63,666 nt of DNA, taken from Fulvivirga sp. (GTDB lineage: Bacteria > Bacteroidota > Bacteroidia > Cytophagales > Cyclobacteriaceae). Shown here in pieces: positions 19,028-29,418 of this stretch (position 1 is its first letter; each line of letters opens with the position of its first letter). The position numbers and the translations under genes were made by a program. Below the pieces are notes generated by a model. That model saw only the letters and a program-made list of their open reading frames with translations. It was not told where the DNA came from and searched no databases. The stretch is from NCBI GenBank assembly GCA_028280565.1, contig JANQLQ010000139.1, positions 1 through 63,666 of the forward strand. Direction: 5' to 3'.

Positions 19028-21148
19028 ATGAAAGATCTCAAAAACATACTTCTTTTTAGCGTTTGCCTTGCAGTGCTTGTCTCGTGTAGCGAAGGCACGG
19101 GTTCAGAGGTTACCCTCCCGGCCCCTAGCCCGGATTTCAAGCCTTTTATCTCTCTTCCGGCTGCAACACGGAGGGCTGATTCTTTGGTTCGTCTTATGAC
19201 ATTGGCAGAAAAGATCCGTTATGTCAAAGGCTATAAAGAATTCTTCATACGCCCGGTCCCGAGGTTGAATATTCCCTTAATCTACCTTAGTGATGCCACC
19301 CAGGGTGTGCACATTCGTCATGAGCTGGACTCTAGCATTTTCCAACAAATGGAGCACGCCACGGCCTTTCCTTCCGCCCTGTCGCTGGCCGCCAGCTGGA
19401 ACCTGCCCTTAGTGGATGACTACGCCAGGGCAGTAGGAGAAGAGTGCCGCGCCGGTGGGATACACATCTTGCTAGGACCGGGGCTAAGTTTTTACCGAAG
19501 TTCTCAATATGGGAGAAGCTATGAATACCTAGGGGAAGATCCCTACCTGGTCTCAAGCGTGATCGAACGGTACGTGGTCAGCCTCCAAAACACCGGGGTG
19601 ATGGCTACCTTAAAAGCCTTCGTAGCCAATAACTCTGATTTTTACAGGAGAAGGAGCAATTCGGTAGTCAGCGAGCGAGCGCTGCATGAGATCTATACCA
19701 AGGGATTTAAAGCAGGCATCGATGCCGGTGCTTTGGCAGTGATGACCTCCTATAATTTAGTGAACGGGGAATGGGCCGGGCAAAGCGATTATGTAATCAA
19801 CGATCTGCTTAGAGAACAGCTCGGCTTCCGTCACCTGGTGATGACGGACTGGTGGTCCGTGTGGGACACAGAAAAGATCGTACATTCCGGCCTAGATCTC
19901 ATTATGCCCCGGGGCGAGTTCTTTACCGGGGTAGAGGAATTGATCGAAGCAGGTAAGATCCGGGAAACACAACTCGATCGTATGGTCGGTAGTATCATCC
20001 GTTCCTGTATCATGATGGGGTTCTATGATCGCCCCCAGCAAGACAGCACGTACCTGGAAACCTTCCCAAGTCATGTGGAAATAGCCCTGAATACGGCCCG
20101 TGAAGGCATCGTTTTGCTTAAAAATGATCGTTCACTCCTGCCGATCACCGGGTCGAAGGATATCCTGCTTACCGGTAAATTCGTGGATACCCTGGCCATT
20201 CCCAGCGGCTCGGCAGACGTGGACGGCTATGATTGGCTGGACCTGCCTACGGCGATCCAAAATGAGTTTGGCGACCGCATCATGATCAAAAGTGAACCTA
20301 CCGATGAGGACATCCGCGCAGCAAGCCTGGTGATCCTTTCCACCGGTAATTTGGGACTGGAAGGGGCCGATATCCCATATAAAATCCTTCCCGGTGACGA
20401 TGCCTTTGCTGAGCGTGTGTGTAGTCTTAATCCTAACACCATCGTGGTGGTGAACGCCAGCGCCGGTATCAATATGATGCGATGGGCTGATAAGGCCGGC
20501 GCTCTCGTGTACGCCTGGTATCCCGGGCAGATCGGCAATCGTGCGGTGGCAGAGGTCCTTTCCGGTAAGGTCAACCCCTCTGGAAAGCTCCCGATCACCA
20601 TCGAAAAAACCTTCCAGGATTCGCCGGCCTATGGCTATCTCCCGGCAGGTGAAACCCCCAGGCATGGTAAATTAAAATGGGATCTCGAGCGTCCTATCCA
20701 CGATGTGGTGTATAAAGAAGGCGTTTTCGTAGGGTATCGCTGGTATGAAAAGGAAGGAATAGAGCCACTTTTTCCCTTCGGCCACGGCTTGTCTTATACG
20801 CAGTTCGACTATGGTAATTTAAAAATATCGCCTGATGGACAGGACTTGCGCATAAACTTTCGGCTTGAGAACCTGGGAGACCGGGCCGGGGCTGAGATCG
20901 TACAGGTATATGCCAGGGACGTTGAATGTTCAGTGCCCAGGCCTATTAAAGAGCTAAAAGGGTTCAAAAAAATATCCTTGACGGAAGGAGAAATCGCTGA
21001 CGTAGCGTTTACCCTATCCACCGAAGACCTCTCCTTTTGGCATCCCGGGCATCGACGCTGGTATTTTGAGCCGGGGGAATTTGAGATACTCATAGGAGCC
21101 TCATCGCAAGACATTCGTTTATCCCAAAAAATCACCCTAAACCCATGA
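19028..21148 (+). CDS. GH3 glycoside hydrolase (beta-glucosidase/beta-xylosidase type)
   Basis: A 706-residue probable lipoprotein (lipobox VLVSCSEG). It has the three-part GH3 layout: N-terminal barrel with KAFVANNSDFYRRRSN and the nucleophile Asp in VMTDWWSVWD (about 272); alpha/beta sandwich with GIVLLKNDRSLLPI; and a C-terminal fibronectin-III-like domain with YPLF-type PLFPFGHGLSYTQF. It removes single beta-linked sugars such as glucose or xylose. Xylosidase activity would suit the GH39 and a xylose-containing polymer such as ulvan. Spacing is 6 bp from the sulfatase, and it overlaps the next gene by 4 bp. Confidence 0.95.
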   Translation: MKDLKNILLFSVCLAVLVSCSEGTGSEVTLPAPSPDFKPFISLPAATRRADSLVRLMTLAEKIRYVKGYKEFFIRPVPRLNIPLIYLSDATQGVHIRHELDSSIFQQMEHATAFPSALSLAASWNLPLVDDYARAVGEECRAGGIHILLGPGLSFYRSSQYGRSYEYLGEDPYLVSSVIERYVVSLQNTGVMATLKAFVANNSDFYRRRSNSVVSERALHEIYTKGFKAGIDAGALAVMTSYNLVNGEWAGQSDYVINDLLREQLGFRHLVMTDWWSVWDTEKIVHSGLDLIMPRGEFFTGVEELIEAGKIRETQLDRMVGSIIRSCIMMGFYDRPQQDSTYLETFPSHVEIALNTAREGIVLLKNDRSLLPITGSKDILLTGKFVDTLAIPSGSADVDGYDWLDLPTAIQNEFGDRIMIKSEPTDEDIRAASLVILSTGNLGLEGADIPYKILPGDDAFAERVCSLNPNTIVVVNASAGINMMRWADKAGALVYAWYPGQIGNRAVAEVLSGKVNPSGKLPITIEKTFQDSPAYGYLPAGETPRHGKLKWDLERPIHDVVYKEGVFVGYRWYEKEGIEPLFPFGHGLSYTQFDYGNLKISPDGQDLRINFRLENLGDRAGAEIVQVYARDVECSVPRPIKELKGFKKISLTEGEIADVAFTLSTEDLSFWHPGHRRWYFEPGEFEILIGASSQDIRLSQKITLNP

Positions 21149-23019
21149 TACGCTTAAAACATAAGGTCAAATTTCTCAATGCAGTTTGTGGTGCCCTCTT
21201 GGTCGTTACCTTGGGGGCCATACTTCCAGGTTGTTTGGGCCATTCCACTGATCAAGGGCAACTTCCCCCACATCCACGGCTCATCCTTACCCCAAGTCAC
21301 GTGGACCAGGTCAAAGCCCGGCTCTCCTCCAGCGAATTGATGCAGGAATTACACGCTTTCCAATTGGCCATGGCCGATACCCTCGAAGCCGCACCTTTGA
21401 TCACTTACCGAAAAACAGGTCGCCGGCTATTGGGCACTTCCCGCCACTACCTCAAGCGTATGCTGTACCTGGGCTATGCGTACCAGTTGACAGGAGCTAA
21501 AAAATACGCGATAAAGGCAGAAAAGGAAATGGTGACCGCGGCAGGTTTTGAGAGCTGGAACCCTTCCCATTTCCTGGACGTGGCAGAAATGACCACGGCC
21601 TTATCCATCGGCTATGACTGGTGCTACCCGGCACTGTCTGATGCAGCCAAAGCCAAGATCCGAACGGCGATTTTTGAAAAGGGGATACGGCCCTCTTTTA
21701 TCGAGCCCAAGCATTGGTGGCACACCACAGACAACAACTGGGGGCAAGTGTGTCACACCGGTATGGCTTTTGGCGCATGGGCCATTTATGAGCATTGGCC
21801 CGATACGGCCCAGCTCGTCATCGACCGAAGCCGCGCGGGTATCCGGGTACCGGCCAGCGCTTATGCTCCATCCGGCGCCTACCCGGAGGGTCCCATGTAC
21901 TGGGAGTATGGCACGAGCTACCATGCGCTATTCATCGACGCCCATGAAACATTGTATGGCGATACTCATCCCTTGGAAGTGAGCGAAGCCTTCGAGAGCA
22001 CCGCTGATTTTTTCCTGCACGTTCACGGTCCGGCGGCGGCGTTCAATTGGGGTGATGGTGGGCCCAGGCATTACTTTTCAGCTACCCAGTTTTGGTTTGC
22101 GCAAAGGCAGCGGGATACGGCCTTGCTGTACCTTCAAATGCCCTTGTTACGGGATATATTGGATGGCAAAAGAACCTTAAAAGCCCTTTCCCATGGCCAG
22201 CGGCTCTTTCCTATGACCATCACCTGGTTGTCGCGCCTGCAAGGCGATGGGGTAGAGGTGCCTTCGCAAAGATCATGGTTTGCCGGTGGGAAATGCCCTG
22301 TGGCCTTTCATCGTACTTCGTGGGCCCCTGGTGGGATGTTCTTAGCCGTAAAGGGAGGAAGCGCCAATGTAAGCCACGCTCATATGGATGCGGGCCAGTT
22401 TGTGCTGGATGCTCATGGCATTCGCTGGGCCTATGACCTGGGCGGGCATAACTACGAAGCGTTGGAGAAAGAGGGACTGGACATTTGGGGGAAACACCAG
22501 CAAAGTGATCGCTGGAAGATCTTCCGCTATAATAACAAGTCGCATAATACCCTGGTGGTGAACGGCCAGCTACAGCGAGTAGAAGGAAAATGCGAGATCA
22601 TAGAAAATATTGTTTCCCCGGGCTACAGGGCCTCGAAAGTGGACATGACCCCGGCCTTCCGTCACCAACTGGACAGCGTGGTAAGAACCGTGGCCATCGT
22701 CGGGGAAGATCACTTTCTCATCAAAGACTATTTGCAAAACCTTGATACGGCCGCCAGCAACGTGCGCTGGGCCTTCTTGACGTACGATTCCATCAAGTTT
22801 TTGAGCAGCCGTATGGCTACGATCCATAAAGAGGATCATCTCATGCAGGTAGAGATCAAACAACCTGTGGGTTCGCGGCTTCAGACCTATTCCGCCCAAC
22901 CCGATCTGCTGCCGTACGAACCTCCCAATGAAGGCTTTGTCATGCTTGGCTTCGAGCTTGAATTGGAACCCGGCGCATCCGAGACCCTTGAAATACATTT
23001 GACACCGGCGAAAAAATAG
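21145..23019 (+). CDS. Heparinase II/III-like polysaccharide lyase
   Basis: A 624-residue probable lipoprotein (lipobox LPGCLGHS). The N-terminal (alpha/alpha) toroid spans about residues 35-360 (HPRLILTP, TTDNNWGQVCHTGMAFGAWA). The C-terminal anti-parallel beta-sheet domain begins near HRTSWAPGGMFLAVKGG and includes SHAHMDAGQFVLDAHG and HNTLVVNGQ, the heparinase II/III signatures. Conserved Asn, His and Tyr are likely catalytic. The exact PL family is not certain; a PL40-like ulvan lyase is one option, PL12/PL17-type others. It is the only clear lyase in the operon, and its unsaturated products would be the GH105 substrate. It is the last gene of the overlapping run. Confidence 0.85.
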   Translation: MIRLKHKVKFLNAVCGALLVVTLGAILPGCLGHSTDQGQLPPHPRLILTPSHVDQVKARLSSSELMQELHAFQLAMADTLEAAPLITYRKTGRRLLGTSRHYLKRMLYLGYAYQLTGAKKYAIKAEKEMVTAAGFESWNPSHFLDVAEMTTALSIGYDWCYPALSDAAKAKIRTAIFEKGIRPSFIEPKHWWHTTDNNWGQVCHTGMAFGAWAIYEHWPDTAQLVIDRSRAGIRVPASAYAPSGAYPEGPMYWEYGTSYHALFIDAHETLYGDTHPLEVSEAFESTADFFLHVHGPAAAFNWGDGGPRHYFSATQFWFAQRQRDTALLYLQMPLLRDILDGKRTLKALSHGQRLFPMTITWLSRLQGDGVEVPSQRSWFAGGKCPVAFHRTSWAPGGMFLAVKGGSANVSHAHMDAGQFVLDAHGIRWAYDLGGHNYEALEKEGLDIWGKHQQSDRWKIFRYNNKSHNTLVVNGQLQRVEGKCEIIENIVSPGYRASKVDMTPAFRHQLDSVVRTVAIVGEDHFLIKDYLQNLDTAASNVRWAFLTYDSIKFLSSRMATIHKEDHLMQVEIKQPVGSRLQTYSAQPDLLPYEPPNEGFVMLGFELELEPGASETLEIHLTPAKK

Positions 23020-23167
23020 GAGGTACTATGGCATAGATCAATACTGGCAAAGAATTCATTTAGGAAGAGTGCTCTTTCAAAGAGGCAGAACGTATCCTGT
23101 GGCTGATCCTACTTCGGCTATACCTGGCAATATCACACAACCTAAAACATACCCAAAAAATAATATA

Positions 23168-26100
23168 ATGAACAATCCACTTCAAACCTTCCTGCAGCCC
23201 ATGGCCGGGCTGCAAATGGCACTGGTGTGCGCCTTTTTTTGGACGGCGCAACCCTCCAGCGCTCAAGATAACTTCATTTTGCCGCCCGATGCTAACGTTT
23301 ACGTGGTGACCCAAGCCCCCTTCAACGCGGATAACACGGGCGCTACGGACGCCACCGCCGCGATACAAGCGGCATTAGATTCGGCCGGCACGATAAGCAA
23401 TAGCGACCGGTTTAACCTTATCTATTTCCCTAACGGTACGTACCTGGTCTCTGGTGAACTCCAGTGGCGGGGCGCTCGTACCCGCGATGTATTCCAGGGA
23501 GAAAGCCGGGATGGGGTGATCCTTAAATTGACCAATAATAACCCGGGCTTTCAAGACAAGTCACAAAGCAAAGGGATGATCTTTACCGGTGACTTTGGTC
23601 CTCCCAATCCCGGGGCGAATCGCTTTCGCAACTCCATTTACAACATGACGTTGAACACCGGTATTGGCAACCCGGGAGCCACAGGCGCGCGTTTTTACGC
23701 GAACAATCAAGGAGGAATGTTCAACGTGCTGATCAAGTCCGAAGACGGGGAAGGGAACATAGGCTTGGATATGGGCTTTGACCAGGATAACGGCCCGTTG
23801 CTCATAGAGGATGTCACGGTGGAAGGCTTCGATACCGGTATCCGCACCGCGGGTGTGGTGAATAGTATCACGTTAAGAGATGTTACCCTCCAAGACCAAA
23901 AGGTACAGGGGTTTTTGAACGAAAACCAAGTGGTGAGTGTAGAAAACCTACAGGTGACCGGGCAAGTTCCCGGGGTGATCACACAAGGCATTGCCATGTT
24001 CACCATCATCAATTCCACCTTCACCGGGAGCGGAGCGGCGGCCACGGTACCCGCCATCACCAATAGCAATGGCCTGTTTGCACGAAACATCACTACCACC
24101 GGATATTTGCAGGCTATTGACAACAGCGGGGCCGGCACCGGCATTCTCACTACAGCCAATGACATTGTAGAATTCTCTTCCCATGAGGTCCAAGGCCTGT
24201 TTTCCAGCCCAAAACAATCGCTTAACTTGCCCATAAAAGTAGCGCCGGTCATTCCCCTGGCCGATACTTCCGATTGGGTTAATGTTACTGACTTCATGCC
24301 CGTAGATACCCTAATTGGGAGTAACACGATCCAAAACTGGGTGCCTGCTCTACAGCAAGCCATTGACGCCGGGAAGTCCACCGTCTATTTCCCGGGAGGG
24401 GCGCGTTACAAACTGGTCGGTGAAGTCATTGTCCGTGGCAACGTAGAGCGCATCATCGGGCTGGAGTCCAAAGTGGAGCGGGAAGGTAGCGCCAGCCCCA
24501 CTTTCATCGTGGAGAGTGGTACGGCCCCTGCCGTGGTCATTGAACGATTCACAGCTATCGGCACCCGGATCAAAGTCGTTCACCGCGCGAATCGCACCTT
24601 GATCCTGCGCAACATGGAGGCCAACCTCGTAGAGGTGGAAACCGGTGCCGGTGATGTGTTTTTGGAAGATATGGTATTCGGTAGCCTGCGTGTGGATCCC
24701 GGCAACCATGTTTGGGCACGACAGCTGGATTTGGAAAGCAGCACAGCGCCCAAGATAGAAAATCGCGGCGCCGACGTATGGGTGCTGGGCATTAAAACAG
24801 AACAAGACGCAGACATTTGCATTACCACACAAAATGGACGTACAGAGGTGTTAGGAGGGCTGATATTCGCTAATGCCGCCAACAATCCCGACAAGATCAT
24901 GTTCGATATCGAAGAAGGGAGCTCGGTTTCCTTCTCGATCGGAGAATTTGTGCTTCGCCGTCAACCCTTCAATACGGTAAGAGAAACCCGTGATGGTTTT
25001 ACCCGCGTACTAAAAGCTACCGATACACCCGGGCGTGGCGGTGGAGCGCTGGTGCCGCTTTACACCGGGTATAGGCCAGGTGCCACCACCCTTCCTGTCG
25101 CGCCCTCAAACCTTGCCGGGCAGGTGTTGCGCTACAATCAAATTGTACTCGATTGGCAGGATAACTCGGATAACGAGGACGGGTTTGTCCTCCAGCGAAA
25201 GGAAGGGACCGGCGATTTTATCAACTTAGATATCGCTTTTGCCGGGGATACCCTCTATAACGACTCTACACTCAACCCAAGCACGCAATACACCTACAGG
25301 ATCGCCGCGACCAATGTGGTGGGGCAATCAGCCTTTTCCAATGAATTTACCGCCACTACGCTGCAAGCGCCACCACCCCCGGCAGTGCCAACCGGCTTTT
25401 CAGCACAACTGGTCAACGGTATTTATCAATTCACCTGGAATGATAACGCTACCACGGAGACCGGCTACCGTGTAGAACGCAAAGCACTGCAGGACGACAG
25501 CGTATTCCAAGCTCGTGCAGTACTTCCCACCAATGCCACCAGCTTTTCAGATTCTTTATACCTGGGCTCAACGGATTACGAGTATCGTGTGATCGCCTTT
25601 TTGGAGATATCCGATTCTCCTCCCTCTAACATCGCCACATTTACTACAGGCCAGGCGGTCGACGCCACTATCCGGTGGTCTTACGAAGAAACGGCGGGTA
25701 CAATCGCGCAGGACGGGGGGTTCTTGGATAGGGATGGAACACTGCTCAATGGCCTTACCTTTGAAAATGCCAGCGTGAACGGGGTTTTTGGGAAAGGCAT
25801 TGTGTTAGATGGGGATGAACACCTGGTCCGGTATAATTTGGGCAATATTATCGATGATATTGAAGACTACCCATTTACGCTTTCTACCTGGGTGAAAACC
25901 AATTCCAATAGGAATCAAACAGCCACGTATTTCGGGGGTTCTACACTCTTTGACCTGTATTATACCATCGGTACCAACGGTGGCCGGTCCCGCCTGGTGG
26001 TAAGAAGGATTGGCAACGCTACGGATATCGTGCAGGGTCCCGAAGTAGCCGATGGAAAATGGCACCAACTCGTCTCAGTTTTTAAAGCTGCCAACCGTTT

Positions 26101-29100
26101 TGAACTTTACCAGGACGGGCAGTTTATCGGCGCCAGTGATTCCACGCGTGTCCGTACGTTTGTGACGCAGGGATATAACTTCTCCGCCGGGGCGTTGGAT
26201 CGCTTTAGGGGAAGTAACAACGACCCAGACGCCAACCCCACCGACCCTTTCGATGGGGCGTTGGACGAAACCCAGCTCTACTATCGTGTACTGAAGCCGC
26301 GCGAGATCCTGGCGGAATACCAAAGAGCCTTGAACCAACCTGCCCCGTCCGCTCCCACGGGCTTGGTACTATCCAATGCAGCTCCCAGCGAAATTTTGAT
26401 CCAGTGGACGGACAACAGCAACGGGGAGGCCGATTTTATACTCCAGCGAAAAAGATCCACGGATTCAGTTTTTATCAACATTGCAGATTTACAAGCCGGC
26501 ACCACCAAGTTTACCGATATCGGGTTGAACGGGTTCACTACCTACGATTACCAGGTGCAAGCCGTAAGAGGATTGCAGGAATCAGCCTTTACCCCGGTAG
26601 CTACGCTTACTACCGGTGAAGGTACTCCCCCCATTGTGAAATGGGCTTTTGAATCACTCAATGGCCAGGTGGCGATAGACTCTTCCGGCGCTGGCAATAA
26701 CGGTACTTTGATCAATGATTTCACCTTTGAAGGCGGCGCAGGCGGTGGTGTCTTTGGGAATGGTCTTTCTTTCGATGGCGTGAACGATGCCGTACGGTTA
26801 AACAACCCGGGCATCAGCGGTTTCCCGTTCAGTATGTCAGTATGGGTCAATACCACCGCTTCCGGCAAGAGAAATGTACTATACCTAGGCGATAAGGACA
26901 ATAACAACCGCTACTTCACCATTTTCTTAGACAATGGCCGGCCTACCCTGGAGGTAAGGAACGATGGCAGCCCTCAAAACGCGCGGATTTCCACCACGAT
27001 CAACGATGGCCAATGGCACTTGGTCACAGGTGTGTTCTCCGGGGTAGGGAAGTATGACTTGTACGTCGACGGAGAGCTTCAACTGACCAATACGGCCAAT
27101 GTATCTTTTAACAGTGGGATTGACCGTTTTTCAGTAGGGGCCTTGGATCGGCCGTCCATCACGCAATTTTACCTCGGTGCGTTAGATGAGCCTGTCCTTT
27201 ACGATCGTGAATTAGGGGGCCAGGAGGTGCTCGGGCTATATTTGCAAGCCATCACTGGTCCCCCGAATGCGCCCAGCGGCTTGGAGCTAGGACTTGGGGA
27301 TCCCAACGAAGTTTTGCTACAATGGAACGACAACGCCACCGACGAGTCAGGTTTCGTAGTCCAGCGCAGGGAAGAGGGAGACACCCTTTTTATCGATGTG
27401 GCGCAACTGCCCAAAAATACCACCAGCTATGCCGATGCTAATTTGAAAGGATTTACACGGTACTTTTACCGCATCACCGCTACGCGAGGCCTGCAGGCTT
27501 CCGCTCCTTCGAACGAAGCGACCATCGTAACCGGTGAAAATACGGGCGGGTTGCTGGTGCGATGGGATTTTAACGACTCCAGCGGCACCGTAGCTTCGGA
27601 CCTTAGCGGCAATAATCTCGCGGGCACCTTGAACGATATGGACTTCATCACCAATGGCGTGCCCGGTATTTTAGGAGGGGCGCTGGACTTCCTGGGAGGC
27701 GAAGACCGCGTTTTTGTCCAAGATGAAAGCGTTTTTGGCCCGGTCGGTTATCCCTTTACGCTATCGGCCTGGGTCAACACGACCAACAGTGGCGTGGTCT
27801 TATTCCTGGGCGATAAAAGTGATAGCGACACCTATTTTAACCTGAGGGTAAGCGGACCCGGCCAGGCAAGGCTGGAAGCCCGCAGGAACAGTGGTACGGT
27901 AACCCGCGTGACTGGCGGCACCGTAGGCGACGGACAGTGGCACTTGGTAACGGCCGTCTTTGAAAACGATGAATACACGCTCTACGTAGACGGTACGTTG
28001 ATAGGTTCCACCCCGGCTAGCGTGTCTTATGCTTCCAGCATCGACCGTTTTTCCGCGGGAGCGCTGGACCGCAGCAGTGTAGCCGATCGCTATACCGGTA
28101 AGATCGACGATGCCAGGCTCTATGCCAGGGCACTGGGCGCTACGGAGATCGCGAATTTGTTCAACCGGCCCTTCGTGCCGTTGGCGCCCTCTTCGTTGCA
28201 AGCCACCGCGCCGATGGACAGCACCATACAGCTGAATTGGACGGATAATGCCACTGACGAGCTTGGATTCATTATCGAAAGAAGGGAGATCGGCGGGTTT
28301 TTTGCCGTGATCGACACACTGGCTACAGATTCTACGCTGTATACTGATCCGGGGCTAAAGCCTTCCAGGCAATATTATTACCGGGTAGCGGCGTATAACG
28401 CGTTTGGCAATTCGGACTATTCTAACATAGACTCTGCACGAACACCGGACACCGTAATTCCACCGGCCATCACGGCAAAATATCGCTTTGGGGTGGATTC
28501 TCTTTCTTCATCGGACGGCGATGTGAATTCTGCCGCTAGCAATTTCGGGGATGGTCCCGGGCTGCAAGGAGGGACGTTTTATTTATTGGGACTCCGTGGT
28601 GTCAACCAGCAGGTGCTGACCAAGGAGCTACAAGATGCCATAACCGGCGAAGACTATTTCGAGTTTACCCTCACACCGGGTCAAGGGTTAAAAACGAACC
28701 TTTCGGAGCTCAACTTCTTCGCGAAGCGTACGTTTGGCGGGCCGAAAAAGGTGGCTATCCTGGCCAGTGTGGACAGCTTTACCAACATGCATATAGAAAA
28801 ACTGCGCTACTGGTGGCGTTATGTCCAGGTGGATTTTTCGGATTCGCTGTACCAGGCAGTGGAAGGTCCTGTCACTTTTCGCCTATACCCTTATGGTAAG
28901 AAAACGGTCAACAACAAATGGCTGGTATTAAAGAACGTATTGGTCGATAACGTTACACTGGAGGCCGGTTTTACCACGGGCCCCGGGGGGCAAGGTGCCG
29001 GTGGGGCAGGCCAAAGGGTGGCTGCCGTACAGGTAGAGGCTGATGACGATGAAAGCCCCACAACCTACTTTATGAGGGCTTACCCGAACCCGGCCCAAGA

Positions 29101-29308
29101 CGTTCTGCACTTGCAGTTTGGCAAGTCGCTGTCCCATGAAATGCGAGTACTGGTCTTTAACTTACACGGACGACTCATTATGGAGCATACGATCCCCGGC
29201 GAAAGCCAGGACTACACGCTCCCATTCCATGGTATGGACCAAGGGCTCTACGTGATCAAGCTCCGGGGCGTTGATCAAACCCGTGAATTTAGGATCATTA
29301 AGCAATAA
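23168..29308 (+). CDS. Giant secreted beta-helix / FN3 / LamG protein with type IX sorting domain
   Basis: About 2046 residues from the ATG at 23168, which leads straight into a signal peptide (ends near SSAQD); an upstream GTG extension is unlikely. Residues about 35-640 are two pectate-lyase-3-type beta-helix blocks (GATDATAAIQAALD and WVPALQQAIDAGKSTVYFPGG), a tandem layout like GH55. Five fibronectin-III domains start near 641, 737, 1057, 1364 and 1669. Three concanavalin-like LamG domains lie near 831-1054, 1154-1362 and 1459-1667. A type IX sorting tail closes it (AYPNPAQDVLHLQF ... FRIIKQ). It is probably a surface or released protein that binds or cleaves the polymer. No catalytic residue is assigned. 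Confidence 0.9.
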   Translation: MNNPLQTFLQPMAGLQMALVCAFFWTAQPSSAQDNFILPPDANVYVVTQAPFNADNTGATDATAAIQAALDSAGTISNSDRFNLIYFPNGTYLVSGELQWRGARTRDVFQGESRDGVILKLTNNNPGFQDKSQSKGMIFTGDFGPPNPGANRFRNSIYNMTLNTGIGNPGATGARFYANNQGGMFNVLIKSEDGEGNIGLDMGFDQDNGPLLIEDVTVEGFDTGIRTAGVVNSITLRDVTLQDQKVQGFLNENQVVSVENLQVTGQVPGVITQGIAMFTIINSTFTGSGAAATVPAITNSNGLFARNITTTGYLQAIDNSGAGTGILTTANDIVEFSSHEVQGLFSSPKQSLNLPIKVAPVIPLADTSDWVNVTDFMPVDTLIGSNTIQNWVPALQQAIDAGKSTVYFPGGARYKLVGEVIVRGNVERIIGLESKVEREGSASPTFIVESGTAPAVVIERFTAIGTRIKVVHRANRTLILRNMEANLVEVETGAGDVFLEDMVFGSLRVDPGNHVWARQLDLESSTAPKIENRGADVWVLGIKTEQDADICITTQNGRTEVLGGLIFANAANNPDKIMFDIEEGSSVSFSIGEFVLRRQPFNTVRETRDGFTRVLKATDTPGRGGGALVPLYTGYRPGATTLPVAPSNLAGQVLRYNQIVLDWQDNSDNEDGFVLQRKEGTGDFINLDIAFAGDTLYNDSTLNPSTQYTYRIAATNVVGQSAFSNEFTATTLQAPPPPAVPTGFSAQLVNGIYQFTWNDNATTETGYRVERKALQDDSVFQARAVLPTNATSFSDSLYLGSTDYEYRVIAFLEISDSPPSNIATFTTGQAVDATIRWSYEETAGTIAQDGGFLDRDGTLLNGLTFENASVNGVFGKGIVLDGDEHLVRYNLGNIIDDIEDYPFTLSTWVKTNSNRNQTATYFGGSTLFDLYYTIGTNGGRSRLVVRRIGNATDIVQGPEVADGKWHQLVSVFKAANRFELYQDGQFIGASDSTRVRTFVTQGYNFSAGALDRFRGSNNDPDANPTDPFDGALDETQLYYRVLKPREILAEYQRALNQPAPSAPTGLVLSNAAPSEILIQWTDNSNGEADFILQRKRSTDSVFINIADLQAGTTKFTDIGLNGFTTYDYQVQAVRGLQESAFTPVATLTTGEGTPPIVKWAFESLNGQVAIDSSGAGNNGTLINDFTFEGGAGGGVFGNGLSFDGVNDAVRLNNPGISGFPFSMSVWVNTTASGKRNVLYLGDKDNNNRYFTIFLDNGRPTLEVRNDGSPQNARISTTINDGQWHLVTGVFSGVGKYDLYVDGELQLTNTANVSFNSGIDRFSVGALDRPSITQFYLGALDEPVLYDRELGGQEVLGLYLQAITGPPNAPSGLELGLGDPNEVLLQWNDNATDESGFVVQRREEGDTLFIDVAQLPKNTTSYADANLKGFTRYFYRITATRGLQASAPSNEATIVTGENTGGLLVRWDFNDSSGTVASDLSGNNLAGTLNDMDFITNGVPGILGGALDFLGGEDRVFVQDESVFGPVGYPFTLSAWVNTTNSGVVLFLGDKSDSDTYFNLRVSGPGQARLEARRNSGTVTRVTGGTVGDGQWHLVTAVFENDEYTLYVDGTLIGSTPASVSYASSIDRFSAGALDRSSVADRYTGKIDDARLYARALGATEIANLFNRPFVPLAPSSLQATAPMDSTIQLNWTDNATDELGFIIERREIGGFFAVIDTLATDSTLYTDPGLKPSRQYYYRVAAYNAFGNSDYSNIDSARTPDTVIPPAITAKYRFGVDSLSSSDGDVNSAASNFGDGPGLQGGTFYLLGLRGVNQQVLTKELQDAITGEDYFEFTLTPGQGLKTNLSELNFFAKRTFGGPKKVAILASVDSFTNMHIEKLRYWWRYVQVDFSDSLYQAVEGPVTFRLYPYGKKTVNNKWLVLKNVLVDNVTLEAGFTTGPGGQGAGGAGQRVAAVQVEADDDESPTTYFMRAYPNPAQDVLHLQFGKSLSHEMRVLVFNLHGRLIMEHTIPGESQDYTLPFHGMDQGLYVIKLRGVDQTREFRIIKQ

Positions 29309-29418
29309 GGCTGTGCCTTGTAGCGGGATCCCATCATGTTTTAGGTGGGGTCCCGATCCTCCATAGATCAAACATTCATGTTTTTCAAATTTATCCATTC
29401 ACCTAATCTCTAATCCCT

